NCBI RefSeq assembly: GCF_900101905.1
Contig: NZ_FNAJ01000001.1
Span: 434,001 to 498,000 of the forward strand
Direction of reading: 5' to 3'
DNA: 64,000 nucleotides
Origin: Myxococcus virescens
GTDB taxonomy: Bacteria > Myxococcota > Myxococcia > Myxococcales > Myxococcaceae
Shown here: in pieces, positions 24,527-35,087 of the stretch
Position numbering within the stretch: the stretch's first letter is position 1
Layout of the letters: the number at the start of each line of letters is the position of its first letter
Made by a program: the position numbers and the translations under genes
The notes under the pieces: generated by a model
Database searches by the model: none
What the model was told of the DNA's origin: nothing
Seen by the model: only the letters and a program-made list of their open reading frames with translations

Positions 24527-25960
24527 CTATTCCGCCACCAGGTCGTGGAAGAGCGCCTCGTAGCGGCGGCCGGACGCCCCCCAGGAGAAGTCCTTCTCCA
24601 TGCCCCGGCGGCGGAACTCATCCAGGCGCGACGGGTCCGCGTAGAGGGCCAGGGCGCGGCGGATGGCCGCCAGCAGGGCGGACTTGTGGAAGGCCTCGAA
24701 GAGGATGCCGTTTCCGTCCAGCCCTCCCTCCACCGTGTCCACCAGCCCGCCGGTGGCCCGGACGATGGGCACCGTGCCGTAGCGCAGCGAATACATCTGG
24801 TTCAGGCCGCACGGCTCGTAGCGGCTGGGCATGAGGAAGAAGTCCGCCCCCGCCTCCACCAGGTGGGAGAGCCCGGGGTCGAAGCCGATGTGCACGCCCA
24901 CCTGCTTCGGGTAACGGGACTGCAACGCGAGCAGCCCTTCCTCCAGGGGCCCTTCGCCACTGCCCACGCCGACGACGCGGATGTCCGCGTGGAGCGCCGC
25001 CGGCAGGGCCTCCAGCAGCAGGTCCATGCCCTTCTGCCACGCCAGCCGGCTGACGAAGCCGAACACCGGCGCGGGGCCGTCCTCCAGTCCGAAGCGGGCC
25101 AGCAGCTCGCGCTTGCACACGGCCTTGCCGGACAGGTCCTTCAGTCCGTAGCGGGCCGGGAGGAAGGCGTCGTCCTCCGGGTTCCACTCGTGCGTGTCCA
25201 CGCCGTTGAGGATGCCGTGGAGCCGGTGCGCGCGGTGGCGCAGCAGGCCGTCCAGCCCGTAGCCCTGCTCCGGCGTCTGGATTTCCCGCGCGTAGGTGGG
25301 GGACACGGTGGTGAGCGCGTCGGAGAAGACGAGCCCCGCCTTCAGGAAGTTCACCGTGTCGTGGAACTCCAGCCCCTCATGGGCGGTGAACAAGTCCCAG
25401 GGCAGCGCCAGGTCCCCCATCACGTCCTTGGGGAACTGCCCCTGGTAGGCCAGGTTGTGGATGGTGAAGACGCTCTTCGCGTGCGCCAGCGGCCCCGTCT
25501 GGAAGCCGCGCCGCAGCGCCACCGGCACCAGCCCCGTCTGCCAGTCGTTGGCGTGGATGATGTCCGGGATGAAGCGCAGCCGCTGCGCCGCCTGGAGCGC
25601 GCCCACGCTGAGATAGGCGAAGCGCCGGTGGTTGTCGGCGAAGGCGCCCCCCGCGTCTCCGTAGAGGCCGTGGCGGTTGCCGAAGAGGAACGCGTTCTCC
25701 AGGAAGAGCACCTCCAGCCGCTCCGACACGCGGGCGGAGAGGATGGGGCCCGACAGCTCGCCGAAGGGGAAGCGCAGCAGCAGGGACTGGCCCGTGGGCT
25801 CCAGCCGCTCCGCGCCTCGCAGGTCGCGGTAGCGCGGGGTGATGACCTTGACGTCATGGCCCAGCGAGGCAAGCGCGGCGGGGAGAGCCCCGGCCACGTC
25901 CCCCAGGCCCCCCGTCTTGGAGAACGGGGCCACCTCCGAGGAGATGAAGAGGACATTCAT
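24527..25960 (-). CDS. glgA: glycogen synthase GlgA
   Basis: A 477-residue GT5-family ADP-glucose glycogen synthase. It has the N-terminal KTGGLGDV substrate loop, FTIHNLAYQGQFP, and the C-terminal PSRYEPCGLNQMYSLRYGTVPIV with the catalytic Glu in the EPCG segment. Length is normal for bacterial GlgA. It builds alpha-1,4-glucan from ADP-glucose in the cytoplasm. The gene is divergent from pdxH, with 81 bp between starts. A Ser/Thr kinase gene follows in the same direction after 35 bp. Confidence 0.96.
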   Translation of the reverse strand: MNVLFISSEVAPFSKTGGLGDVAGALPAALASLGHDVKVITPRYRDLRGAERLEPTGQSLLLRFPFGELSGPILSARVSERLEVLFLENAFLFGNRHGLYGDAGGAFADNHRRFAYLSVGALQAAQRLRFIPDIIHANDWQTGLVPVALRRGFQTGPLAHAKSVFTIHNLAYQGQFPKDVMGDLALPWDLFTAHEGLEFHDTVNFLKAGLVFSDALTTVSPTYAREIQTPEQGYGLDGLLRHRAHRLHGILNGVDTHEWNPEDDAFLPARYGLKDLSGKAVCKRELLARFGLEDGPAPVFGFVSRLAWQKGMDLLLEALPAALHADIRVVGVGSGEGPLEEGLLALQSRYPKQVGVHIGFDPGLSHLVEAGADFFLMPSRYEPCGLNQMYSLRYGTVPIVRATGGLVDTVEGGLDGNGILFEAFHKSALLAAIRRALALYADPSRLDEFRRRGMEKDFSWGASGRRYEALFHDLVAE

Positions 25961-26041
25961 GTGCGCACATTGACGTGTGTGCCGGATGAGTCAACCGCGA
26001 AGGTGCACACCTGCCCCGCCCCCCTTATGTTGCACCGCGTG

Positions 26042-26623
26042 ATGATTCCTCCAGACCCCATCCAGCGCTTCGCGGAGCTCTTCGAGCGCGCGAAGCAGGC
26101 CATCGCGGTGGACCCCAACGCCATGGTGGTCGCCACCGTGGGGGATGACGGGCGCCCCAGCGCGCGCGTCGTCCTGCTCAAGGACTTCGATGCGCGCGGC
26201 TTCGTGTTCTACACGAACCACGAAAGCCGGAAGGGCCGCGAGGCCCGCGCGCATCCCTACGCGGCGCTCTGCTTCTACTGGCAGCCCTTGAATGAACAGG
26301 TGCGCGTGGAAGGCCGCGTGGAGCGCGTCACGGACGCGGAGGCGGACGCCTATTTCCAGAGCCGCGTCCGCGGCAGCCAGGTGGGCGCGTGGGCCAGCCT
26401 GCAGAGCCAGCCGCTGGCGACTCGCGCGGAGCTGGAGGCCCGCGTGGCGGAGGTGGAGCAGAAGTACGCCGGCCAGCCCGTGCCGCGCCCACCGCACTGG
26501 TCCGGCTTCCGCGTGGTGCCGGACCGCATCGAGTTCTGGCACGCCCAGGAGAGCCGGCTCCATGACAGGCACGTCTACCTGCGCGAGGACGGCGGCTGGC
26601 GCACGCAGATGCTCTACCCATGA
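26042..26623 (+). CDS. pdxH: pyridoxamine 5'-phosphate oxidase PdxH
   Basis: A 193-residue FMN-dependent oxidase that makes pyridoxal 5'-phosphate from pyridoxamine or pyridoxine phosphate. Signatures are ARVVLLKDFDARGFVFYTNHESRKG (FMN-binding, split over two strands), AALCFYWQPLNEQVRVEG, SGFRVVPDRIEFW and the C-terminal RLHDRHVY. The protein is a little short for the family because its N-terminal helix is trimmed; in-frame starts at 26039 (GTG) and 26027 (ATG) would add 1 and 5 residues. It ends 9 bp from the convergent dehydrogenase gene. Confidence 0.94.
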   Translation: MIPPDPIQRFAELFERAKQAIAVDPNAMVVATVGDDGRPSARVVLLKDFDARGFVFYTNHESRKGREARAHPYAALCFYWQPLNEQVRVEGRVERVTDAEADAYFQSRVRGSQVGAWASLQSQPLATRAELEARVAEVEQKYAGQPVPRPPHWSGFRVVPDRIEFWHAQESRLHDRHVYLREDGGWRTQMLYP

Positions 26624-26632
26624 AGGGCACGG

Positions 26633-28811
<2,179 letters not shown>

Positions 28812-28816
28812 CGACT

Positions 28817-28848
28817 GCGACCGCTCGTTGTCAGGGAGCGACCGCTCG
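28817..28848 (+). promoter_or_regulatory. 11-bp direct repeat with 21-bp period
   Basis: GCGACCGCTCG occurs exactly at 28817-28827 and 28838-28848, with a 10-bp spacer. Two direct repeats spaced two helical turns apart are the binding-site architecture of LytTR regulators. The repeat lies upstream of the LytS/LytTR operon that begins at 28927 and right after the hemG stop. An autoregulatory operator is inferred. Confidence 0.5.
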
Positions 28849-28926
28849 GGCCGGAGGCGTCAGCGTAGACCAGGAAGACGCGTCAGACTGGCAGTGCATG
28901 CTTGTCGGAGTCAGGAGCCCCCCGCC

Positions 28927-29049
28927 ATGTTCGCCCTCCCCTCCCCCGTCCTCGTCGTCGCCGCCATCGTCCTCTTCCCCGTCGTCCTCGCCGGCAGCAT
29001 GTTGCTGGACGCCTTCGAGACGGAGCTGGAGGAGCGCCCGGCGCAGTGA
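28927..29049 (+). CDS. 40-residue single-helix membrane peptide
   Basis: A short frame encodes an N-terminal hydrophobic helix (SPVLVVAAIVLFPVVLAGSML, about residues 6-25) followed by an acidic tail (LDAFETELEERPAQ). AGGAG is 9 nt before ATG 28927, and the stop lies 32 bp before the LytS-type kinase gene. The position suggests a membrane partner or signal for the sensor. It could also be a non-coding leader that happens to be open; conservation in relatives would settle this. Confidence 0.5.
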   Translation: MFALPSPVLVVAAIVLFPVVLAGSMLLDAFETELEERPAQ

Positions 29050-29080
29050 CGCGGCCGGCGGTGTAGGCTCCCGCTGGCGC

Positions 29081-30142
29081 ATGCTGGGAACATCGGAAGG
29101 CTCCATCGTCCGCGCCACCCTGCGGGCCCTCGTGGAGCCCCGACGGCTGCTGCCCATCCTCGTCGTCTCCGTCGCGCTGATTACCGCGCAGGTGCGCTTC
29201 AGCCACGCGCCCCTCTGGGCCGCGTTCGGGCTGGGCCTCCTGATGTGCCTGCTCTTCATCGCGGTGGCGCCTGTCTCCTACCGCGTCCTCTTCCCGGAAG
29301 GCCTGGACCTCAGCCATGGCGGCATCCGGCTCCTGCTCTACGCCACCGTGGGCAGCGGCGTGGTGCTCACCTCCGGCTTCGTGCTGCCGAAGCTCCTGGG
29401 CATGGGGCCCACCTTCCTCACGCAGCCCACCAACCTCGCGGTGTGCGGCGCGCTCTTCCTCGTGGGGGGCTGGGGCCTGGGCCGTGACATCGGCTTCGAG
29501 GAGAGCCTCACCCGCGAGCGCGCCCGCGCCGCCCGCTTCGCGCTGGAGGCCGAGCAGGCCCAGCTCCTCGCGCTGCGCAGCCACCTGGACCCGCACTTCC
29601 TCTTCAACACGCTCAACGCCATCGCGGAGTGGTGCCGTGAGGACGGCGCCGTCGCGGAGACCGCCGTGCTGCGGCTGTCCACCATGCTCCGCTCCGTGCT
29701 CGCGGGCGTGCGCAGCGCCACCTGGCCCCTGGCCCAGGAGTTGGAGCTCATCCGCACGCTCTTCGACCTGCACCTGCTCCGCGACCCGGACCTCTTCCAG
29801 CTCACGCTGAACGTCCCCGCCGGCATGGAGGAGATTCCCGTCCCGCCGCTCGTGCTGCTCCCCCTGGCGGAGAACGCGGTGAAGCATGGCCCTGCCGCCG
29901 GCCACCGCGGCCCCCTGTCCCTGGACGTCACCGCGCGGGGACACGAGGTGGAGGTCGCCATCGAGAACCCGGGCCCCTCCCGAGGGCCTCGTGAGGGCAG
30001 CGCGGGCCTGCCCACCGTGGAGCGCCGCCTCGCCTTGGCCTACGGCGGCGCCGCGCGCCTCGTGCTCGACGGCGGCGAAGTACGCACCCGCGTCACCGTC
30101 ACCCTGCCCCGCGCGGGCCCCCAACCTGGAGTCCTCACCTGA
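29081..30142 (+). CDS. LytS-type sensor histidine kinase
   Basis: A 353-residue inner-membrane kinase: four hydrophobic segments in the first ~150 residues, then a coiled linker rich in Arg/Ala/Glu, then HLDPHFLFNTLNAIAEW, the histidine phosphorylation motif of the His_kinase (LytS/YehU) family, and an ATPase domain with LLPLAENAVKHG and a glycine-poor GSAGLPTVERRL end. This group partners with LytTR regulators, and that regulator is encoded directly after it, overlapping its stop codon. ATG 29081 has no strong ribosome-binding site and may be reached by coupling from the small peptide frame. Confidence 0.9.
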   Translation: MLGTSEGSIVRATLRALVEPRRLLPILVVSVALITAQVRFSHAPLWAAFGLGLLMCLLFIAVAPVSYRVLFPEGLDLSHGGIRLLLYATVGSGVVLTSGFVLPKLLGMGPTFLTQPTNLAVCGALFLVGGWGLGRDIGFEESLTRERARAARFALEAEQAQLLALRSHLDPHFLFNTLNAIAEWCREDGAVAETAVLRLSTMLRSVLAGVRSATWPLAQELELIRTLFDLHLLRDPDLFQLTLNVPAGMEEIPVPPLVLLPLAENAVKHGPAAGHRGPLSLDVTARGHEVEVAIENPGPSRGPREGSAGLPTVERRLALAYGGAARLVLDGGEVRTRVTVTLPRAGPQPGVLT

Positions 30143-30918
30143 GCGCCCCACTTCGCGTCCTCATCGCCGATGACGAACTGCTCGCCCGAAAGCGCCTGAC
30201 GCGGCTGCTCGCGGCGCTCCCGGACACGGAGGTCTGCGGCGAGGCCTCGGACGCGGATGGCGTCCTGTCCGCCGTGCGCGCGGGCGGCGTGGACGTGGTG
30301 CTGCTGGACATCCACATGCCCGGCCTCAGCGGCCTGGATGCCCTGGCCCTGCTGCCGGAAGGCGGCCCGCGCGTCATCCTCTGCACCGCCCACGCCGAGC
30401 ACGCCGTGCAGGCCTTTGAACATGGCGCGGTGGACTACGTGCTCAAGCCCGTGGAGCCCGCACGCCTCCAGAAGGCCCTGGAGCGGGCACGCGCACGCGG
30501 TCCGGCCGCAGCCTCCACGGGCACGGTCAGCACCCCACCGAAGGCACCTGGCACGCCCGTCCGCGGCCTGGGCCGCCTGCCCATTCCCACGCGGCAGGGC
30601 ATCGTCCTGGTGGATCCAGAAGCCATCTCCCACGCGTCGCTGGAGGACGAGCTGGTCACCGTGTTCACCACGCAGGGAGACTTCCTCACCGACTTCACCC
30701 TCAACGAGCTGGTGGAGAAGCTGCCGTCCGAGCACTTCCACCGCGTCCACCGCCGCGCGCTGCTCAACCTCACGCACGTGGCGCGACTGGAGCCGCTGGA
30801 CACAGGTGGCTACCTGGCGCGCACGCTGCGAGGCCACGCGGTGGAGGTGAGCCGTCAGTCCGCGCGCGAGCTGCGACGCATGTTGGGCCTGCGTCGCGGC
30901 GCCGAGGAAGAGGGCTGA
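30139..30918 (+). CDS. LytTR-family response regulator with apparent CTG start
   Basis: A 259-residue regulator: receiver domain with VLIADDELLARKRL, phosphoacceptor Asp57 in VVLLDIHMPG, a Thr in VILCTAHAEH, and Lys in VLKPVEP, followed by a Pro/Ala linker and a LytTR DNA-binding domain (FLTDFTLNELVEKLPSEHF, RVHRRALLNLTHV). The frame has no ATG, GTG or TTG between the preceding in-frame stop near 29992 and codon 30274, which lies inside the receiver. CTG 30139-30141 begins the conserved receiver, overlaps the kinase TGA as CTGA, and has GGAG 7 nt upstream. I therefore infer a CTG start. It controls genes by binding direct repeats. Confidence 0.88.
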   Translation: MSAPLRVLIADDELLARKRLTRLLAALPDTEVCGEASDADGVLSAVRAGGVDVVLLDIHMPGLSGLDALALLPEGGPRVILCTAHAEHAVQAFEHGAVDYVLKPVEPARLQKALERARARGPAAASTGTVSTPPKAPGTPVRGLGRLPIPTRQGIVLVDPEAISHASLEDELVTVFTTQGDFLTDFTLNELVEKLPSEHFHRVHRRALLNLTHVARLEPLDTGGYLARTLRGHAVEVSRQSARELRRMLGLRRGAEEEG

Positions 30919-30929
30919 AGCAAGACAAA

Positions 30930-30959
30930 GGCCCGCGCTCCGGTGCATCCGCGCGGGCC
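30930..30959. terminator. bidirectional hairpin between convergent genes
   Basis: GGCCCGCGC at 30930-30938 pairs exactly with GCGCGGGCC at 30951-30959 (12-nt loop). It lies between the LytTR regulator and the TolB-like gene, which converge on it. Confidence 0.65.
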
Positions 30960-30976
30960 CGACTGCGGGTGACGAC

Positions 30977-31792
30977 CTACTTCACGCGCACTTCGACGCT
31001 GACGACCTGGCCACCCTCGTTGCGCGAGAAGACGACGGTGCCGCGCTCCGTCCAGACCGGCCCGAAGCCCGTGCCCAGGCTGTAGGCCGTGGCGACGTCG
31101 TAGTTCCTGTCGAAGGTGATGACACGCACCTCGCCGTCCTCGCCCGGCCGCAGGCTGGTCGTCGTGTAGACGATGATGCGCCGGTCCGCATCCCACTCCA
31201 CAGTGCTGCCCAGCGCGGGGTTGGGGATGGAGGCCGAGCTGAGCTGCGAGGTGCCCACGTTCGTCAGCTGCTTCAGGCCCTTGCCGTTCTCCTTCACGAG
31301 CCACAGCGAGGGCACGCCCGAGCGCCGCGTGGACTGGAACAGCACGTTGCGCCCATCCGGCGTCCACACGGGCTCGCTGTCATCGAAGCCTTGCGTCACC
31401 CGGACCGACTTGCCCGAGTTCGCGTTGAGCACGTACAGCTCCGAGCTCCGCACCACGTCGCCCTCGCGGTATCCATCCGGCAGCTTCGCATACGCCACGC
31501 GGCTGCCATCCAGGGACACCTCGGGCGCGCCGGTGCGCTCCGCCACCAGGTGCGAATCGCCCTGGTGGTCCATGCGAATGAGCTGAAGCGAGGTCGTCTG
31601 ATACACGATGATGCGCCGGTCGGCGGACTCGGCCGACGGCTCCACCAACGACTGGGACGCCACGCCAGGGGACTCGGCGTCCGCGAGCGCCTCCGCCTCC
31701 GCCCCACCGCACGCGGCGAGCAGCAGCGAAGAAGCCATCCACATCGCAAGGTTCCTACGGGGACTACGGCAGCGGACGTCAGTCGGATGCAT
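30977..31792 (-). CDS. TolB-like beta-propeller lipoprotein
   Basis: A 271-residue lipoprotein (basic n-region, then SSLLLAAC). The mature part has WD40-like blades of the TolB type, with DGSRVAYAKLP, VWTPDGRNVLFQST and PVWTERGTVVFSR. The near-identical strings DRRIIVYQTTSLQ and DRRIIVYTTTSLR occur about 120 residues apart and mark an internal duplication. A role in envelope protein binding is likely. Its function is unassigned. Confidence 0.75.
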   Translation of the reverse strand: MHPTDVRCRSPRRNLAMWMASSLLLAACGGAEAEALADAESPGVASQSLVEPSAESADRRIIVYQTTSLQLIRMDHQGDSHLVAERTGAPEVSLDGSRVAYAKLPDGYREGDVVRSSELYVLNANSGKSVRVTQGFDDSEPVWTPDGRNVLFQSTRRSGVPSLWLVKENGKGLKQLTNVGTSQLSSASIPNPALGSTVEWDADRRIIVYTTTSLRPGEDGEVRVITFDRNYDVATAYSLGTGFGPVWTERGTVVFSRNEGGQVVSVEVRVK

Positions 31793-31941
31793 ACGGTCCT
31801 CTGGGTGGAATCCACCTACCAGCGCGGGGTTGACAGGTTTTACAGTCCGCGCTCACGGGTATTCCAGGTCAGAACACCATAACAACCCGGACCGTCATAA
31901 ATGCTACCCGCCGACTGGACGCGACACCGCCCCACACCGCG

Positions 31942-33360
31942 TCACGGTGACGCGAAAAGTGCGGGAACCTGGGTCGCGTCCGCGCCAAGGATGTCTGAGA
32001 GGACCCGGGACGCCTGAATGGGGACGGCGATGCCAGCGCGCGCGCACCGCGCGGCTTCGTCCAAGGTGAGCGAAGGCGTGGAACAGTAGGACTCACGCCA
32101 GTGCTCGGCGAGCTGCCGGGAGAAGGCCACGCGCAGGGCCTCCACCTTCGCCTCGAGCCAGACCTCTGCCAGGGTGAAGTTCGGCCGCTGGGGCCGCACG
32201 TTGCCTTCCGTGAAGGTGACGTCGTGCTCGTGGCCGGACTCGGAGAGCTGGTCCTGTAACGTCACGGTGAAGGGCCCGCGCCGGGCGTCCAACACCACGG
32301 ACGAAGCCACCGTGACGTGGTGCGCCTGCGACAGTCGCAGCGCGTGGTACTCGAAGGTCCTGGGGACGTCGCGGTACCGCGTGACGGGCACGGAGTAGGT
32401 GTGCGTGTGCTTGGTGTACTTCGTCACCTTGCGCGTCTTCGTCTTGCCCTTCGAGTCGGTGTACTCCTCCTCCGCCTCATAGGGCTCCTCGATGGTCTCC
32501 GTGCGGTCCTCGTGGTCCGTGTACGGCACGCTCTCCGTCCACGGCGCGGTCAGCTCCACGGGGTGGCTGTCGCGCTGGGTGACGAAGCGTCCCTCCAGGC
32601 TGAACACCGGCCGCGCCGAGCCTCCCGGCGCGAACCAGGGCGAGGACTCGAAAGCCTGGGTGAGCCGGGCCTCCAACTGCGCCTGTTGTGCCTCGTCCAG
32701 GCCCTCCACGGTGCCCGTCCAGGAAGGCGGGCCGAACAGCTCGGGCGCCGTCGCGGGGCGCGGCGCGTACTCCCGCCAGTGGCCGCAATAGCGGAACACC
32801 AGCTCGCGCCAGTGCGGGCTGTCATCCGTGCTGGTGTCCCGCAGCCGCTGGCAGGACGTCTTGCCACTCTGGAGCACCAGCCACTCCATGTCGCGAGAGA
32901 TGAGGGCCAGCTCGCGGTGCGCCAGCAGCGGCTGCTTGCGCCGCAATGTCTGCTCCGCCGTGAGCGCGTGTCCCTGGCGCGCGGGGTTGCCGACGAGCCG
33001 CTGGAGATGACGGCGTGTGCCATCCACCTCCTCGCGCAGGGAGCTCTCCAAGCCGCCATTCAGCTTCGAGTTCCATGCCGTCCGGTGGTTCAGGAAGCGC
33101 AGGAGCCACGCCTCCGCTTCTTCGTCATCCCCTTCCAGGCGCGCCTCCCGCGCGTTGCTCAGCAACTGCGCCAGCGCGCGCGCGCGCAGGCCCTCGCGCG
33201 CCAGGAGGAGCTCCTGGTCATAGGGGCTCTGCCGGATGAGGTCGTCGTAGATGGCCGCGGCCTCCACGAACATGCCCTTTTGGGCCAAGGAGTCCGCGCG
33301 GCCGCGCAGGGTGGTACAGGCACACAGGACCAACAAGGAGACGAGGAGGAGCCGGGCCAT
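31942..33360 (-). CDS. large lipoprotein of unknown function
   Basis: A 472-residue lipoprotein (signal LLLVSLLVLCAC). The N-terminal ~140 residues are helical with TPR-like features (FVEAAAIYDDLIRQSPYDQEL). A beta-rich central part contains a striking polar stretch, EEEYTDSKGKTKTRKVTKYT, with HTHTYSVPVTRYRDVP after it. The C-terminal end is helical with Cys residues. I do not recognise the family. It starts at ATG 33360; the preceding GTG is an alternative. Confidence 0.72.
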   Translation of the reverse strand: MARLLLVSLLVLCACTTLRGRADSLAQKGMFVEAAAIYDDLIRQSPYDQELLLAREGLRARALAQLLSNAREARLEGDDEEAEAWLLRFLNHRTAWNSKLNGGLESSLREEVDGTRRHLQRLVGNPARQGHALTAEQTLRRKQPLLAHRELALISRDMEWLVLQSGKTSCQRLRDTSTDDSPHWRELVFRYCGHWREYAPRPATAPELFGPPSWTGTVEGLDEAQQAQLEARLTQAFESSPWFAPGGSARPVFSLEGRFVTQRDSHPVELTAPWTESVPYTDHEDRTETIEEPYEAEEEYTDSKGKTKTRKVTKYTKHTHTYSVPVTRYRDVPRTFEYHALRLSQAHHVTVASSVVLDARRGPFTVTLQDQLSESGHEHDVTFTEGNVRPQRPNFTLAEVWLEAKVEALRVAFSRQLAEHWRESYCSTPSLTLDEAARCARAGIAVPIQASRVLSDILGADATQVPALFASP

Positions 33361-33455
33361 GGTCACGAAAGCGCGAGTCGCGTGCGTCCGGTGACGGACG
33401 AGGCGGCGGGATATTCACGGCGCGCAGCGCTTTACCGCACACCCCGGGCGACAGG

Positions 33456-34946
33456 CTACTCGACCGGCCATGTATGGACAGGCGCTCCGGATTCGGAGCG
33501 CTGGAGGTAGCGCTCCAGCATCGCCGCCAGGGCGTCCTGCCGGGGCATTTGCGACTCCAGCCGCGCCAGCATCTGCCGCTGCCATCCCGCGCCCGTCCGC
33601 CGCAGCGCGACGCGCTGTTCGAGGATGCCCAGCAGCGTGTCCGCCTCCTCCACGTCCACGCCCGCGCGAACCAGGCCCTCCCGGGCTTCGGGGAGCAGCC
33701 GCTTCACCAATTCCGTCGCCGCCATCGGCTGCGGACTGGGCGCCGTGGAGGAGGGCCACAGCAGCTCCGCGTCCAGGCCCTGCCGCGCGGCGCGGATGAA
33801 GTTGCCGTACGCGTGGACGAAGGGCAGCGCGGGCAGCAGCGCATCCACGCGCTCGGCCAGCGCCAGCGTGAGGCCCAGCAGGAAGGCGCCGTTGGCCATC
33901 ATGTCCACCACCGTGGGCCCGGCGGGCAGGGCGCGGAACTCGATGCGCAGGTGGCCTCCGTCCTTCGGGTCGTAGATGGCGCGGTTCCAGCTCCACACCG
34001 TGCTCTGGTGCAGGCGCAGCTCCTCCAGGCCCGGCACCTCGCCCGCCGCCACGCGCTCGCGGAGGGGCTCGTCGCCCGACACCGGCAACAGCGGTGGATG
34101 CAGCGCCACCGCTTCGGCGAACAACTCGTAGGCGCCCTCGCGCACCCAGCCATGGCCGAACGACACGCGCGCGTGGGGCTGAAAGCCGCCTTCTCCGGGC
34201 TCGCCCCGGTCGTCCACCGCTTGCCGGAACAGGGCCACGCGCGTCTCGTCCCACAGCTTCCGTCCCAGGAAGAGCGGCGAGTTGCCCGCCGCCGCCAGCA
34301 CCGGCGCCGTGGCGAGCTGCGCCGCGTTGTACATGCGCGCGAAGTCGCCCGGCGCCACGCGCAGGTGGTACTGGAGCGACGTGTTCGCGCCCTCCAGCGT
34401 CACGTCCTTCCAGGTGAGCGACAGCGCCTCCTCCTCCCCCCGAATCGACACATGGAACGGCGCGGACCGGCGATGACGGATGGCGGTGGACATGGCGCGA
34501 TAGCGCGGCTCGCTCGTGAGCGCGCCACTCCCCAGATCCGCCTCGCGCAAGGTGGGGAGGATGCCGATGACGGCCACGCGCGCGCCCAGCGTGGACGCGG
34601 CCCGGCGCACCGCGGCCACCGCGCTCTCCACTTCCTGGCGCAGCGCACGAAAGGGCCTGCCGGCCAGCAGGCACGGACGCAGGTTCACCTCCAGGTTGAA
34701 GGCATCCAGCTCCAGCGTCACGCGGGGGTCTTCCGCGCGCGCCAGCACCGCTCGGTTCACCGGCAGTGGGAAGCCCAGGCGATCCACGAGGTACAGCTCC
34801 AGCTCCGCGCCCACGGTCGGCGCGCCCACGCCGAACCCCGGACGCGCCAGGAGTGCCCGCAGCGCCTCCAGGCTCTCCGCCAGCCGCCGGGAGAAACGCT
34901 CGTGGTCCTCCGGACGGAATTCCTCCTGATGGATGGCCATCCCCAT
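33456..34946 (-). CDS. GCS2-family glutamate-cysteine ligase-like enzyme
   Basis: A 496-residue carboxylate-amine ligase of the GCS2 type. It begins with the usual VGAELELYLVD and DAFNLEVNLRP segments, then HVSIRGEEEALSLTW, GNSPLFLGRKLWDETRVALFRQ and GHLRIEFRALPAGPTVVDMMANGAFLLGL, in the order seen in bacterial glutamate-cysteine ligases. It could make gamma-glutamylcysteine for thiol protection; close relatives include enzymes with other amine acceptors. I avoid the symbol gshA because the product is not settled. Two possible starts, ATG 34946 and 34940. Confidence 0.8.
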   Translation of the reverse strand: MGMAIHQEEFRPEDHERFSRRLAESLEALRALLARPGFGVGAPTVGAELELYLVDRLGFPLPVNRAVLARAEDPRVTLELDAFNLEVNLRPCLLAGRPFRALRQEVESAVAAVRRAASTLGARVAVIGILPTLREADLGSGALTSEPRYRAMSTAIRHRRSAPFHVSIRGEEEALSLTWKDVTLEGANTSLQYHLRVAPGDFARMYNAAQLATAPVLAAAGNSPLFLGRKLWDETRVALFRQAVDDRGEPGEGGFQPHARVSFGHGWVREGAYELFAEAVALHPPLLPVSGDEPLRERVAAGEVPGLEELRLHQSTVWSWNRAIYDPKDGGHLRIEFRALPAGPTVVDMMANGAFLLGLTLALAERVDALLPALPFVHAYGNFIRAARQGLDAELLWPSSTAPSPQPMAATELVKRLLPEAREGLVRAGVDVEEADTLLGILEQRVALRRTGAGWQRQMLARLESQMPRQDALAAMLERYLQRSESGAPVHTWPVE

Positions 34947-35087
34947 GAAGGCTCAAGGTAGGCATGGCCGCCTGCCCGGCCACCCGGCACCTGCCAGGCC
35001 GCCCCGCAGGGCAGGGTCAATGTCCACGAATGGCAACGGGCACGGGTAGGTACGCCCGCGCCCGGTGTGTTATCTCGGGGCCTGGTC

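Noticed and set aside
33415-34983. A 522-codon minus-strand frame over the GCS2 gene
   Set aside because: It is an alternative frame, Gly/Arg/Ala-rich and lacking the ligase motifs seen in the 33456-34946 frame.
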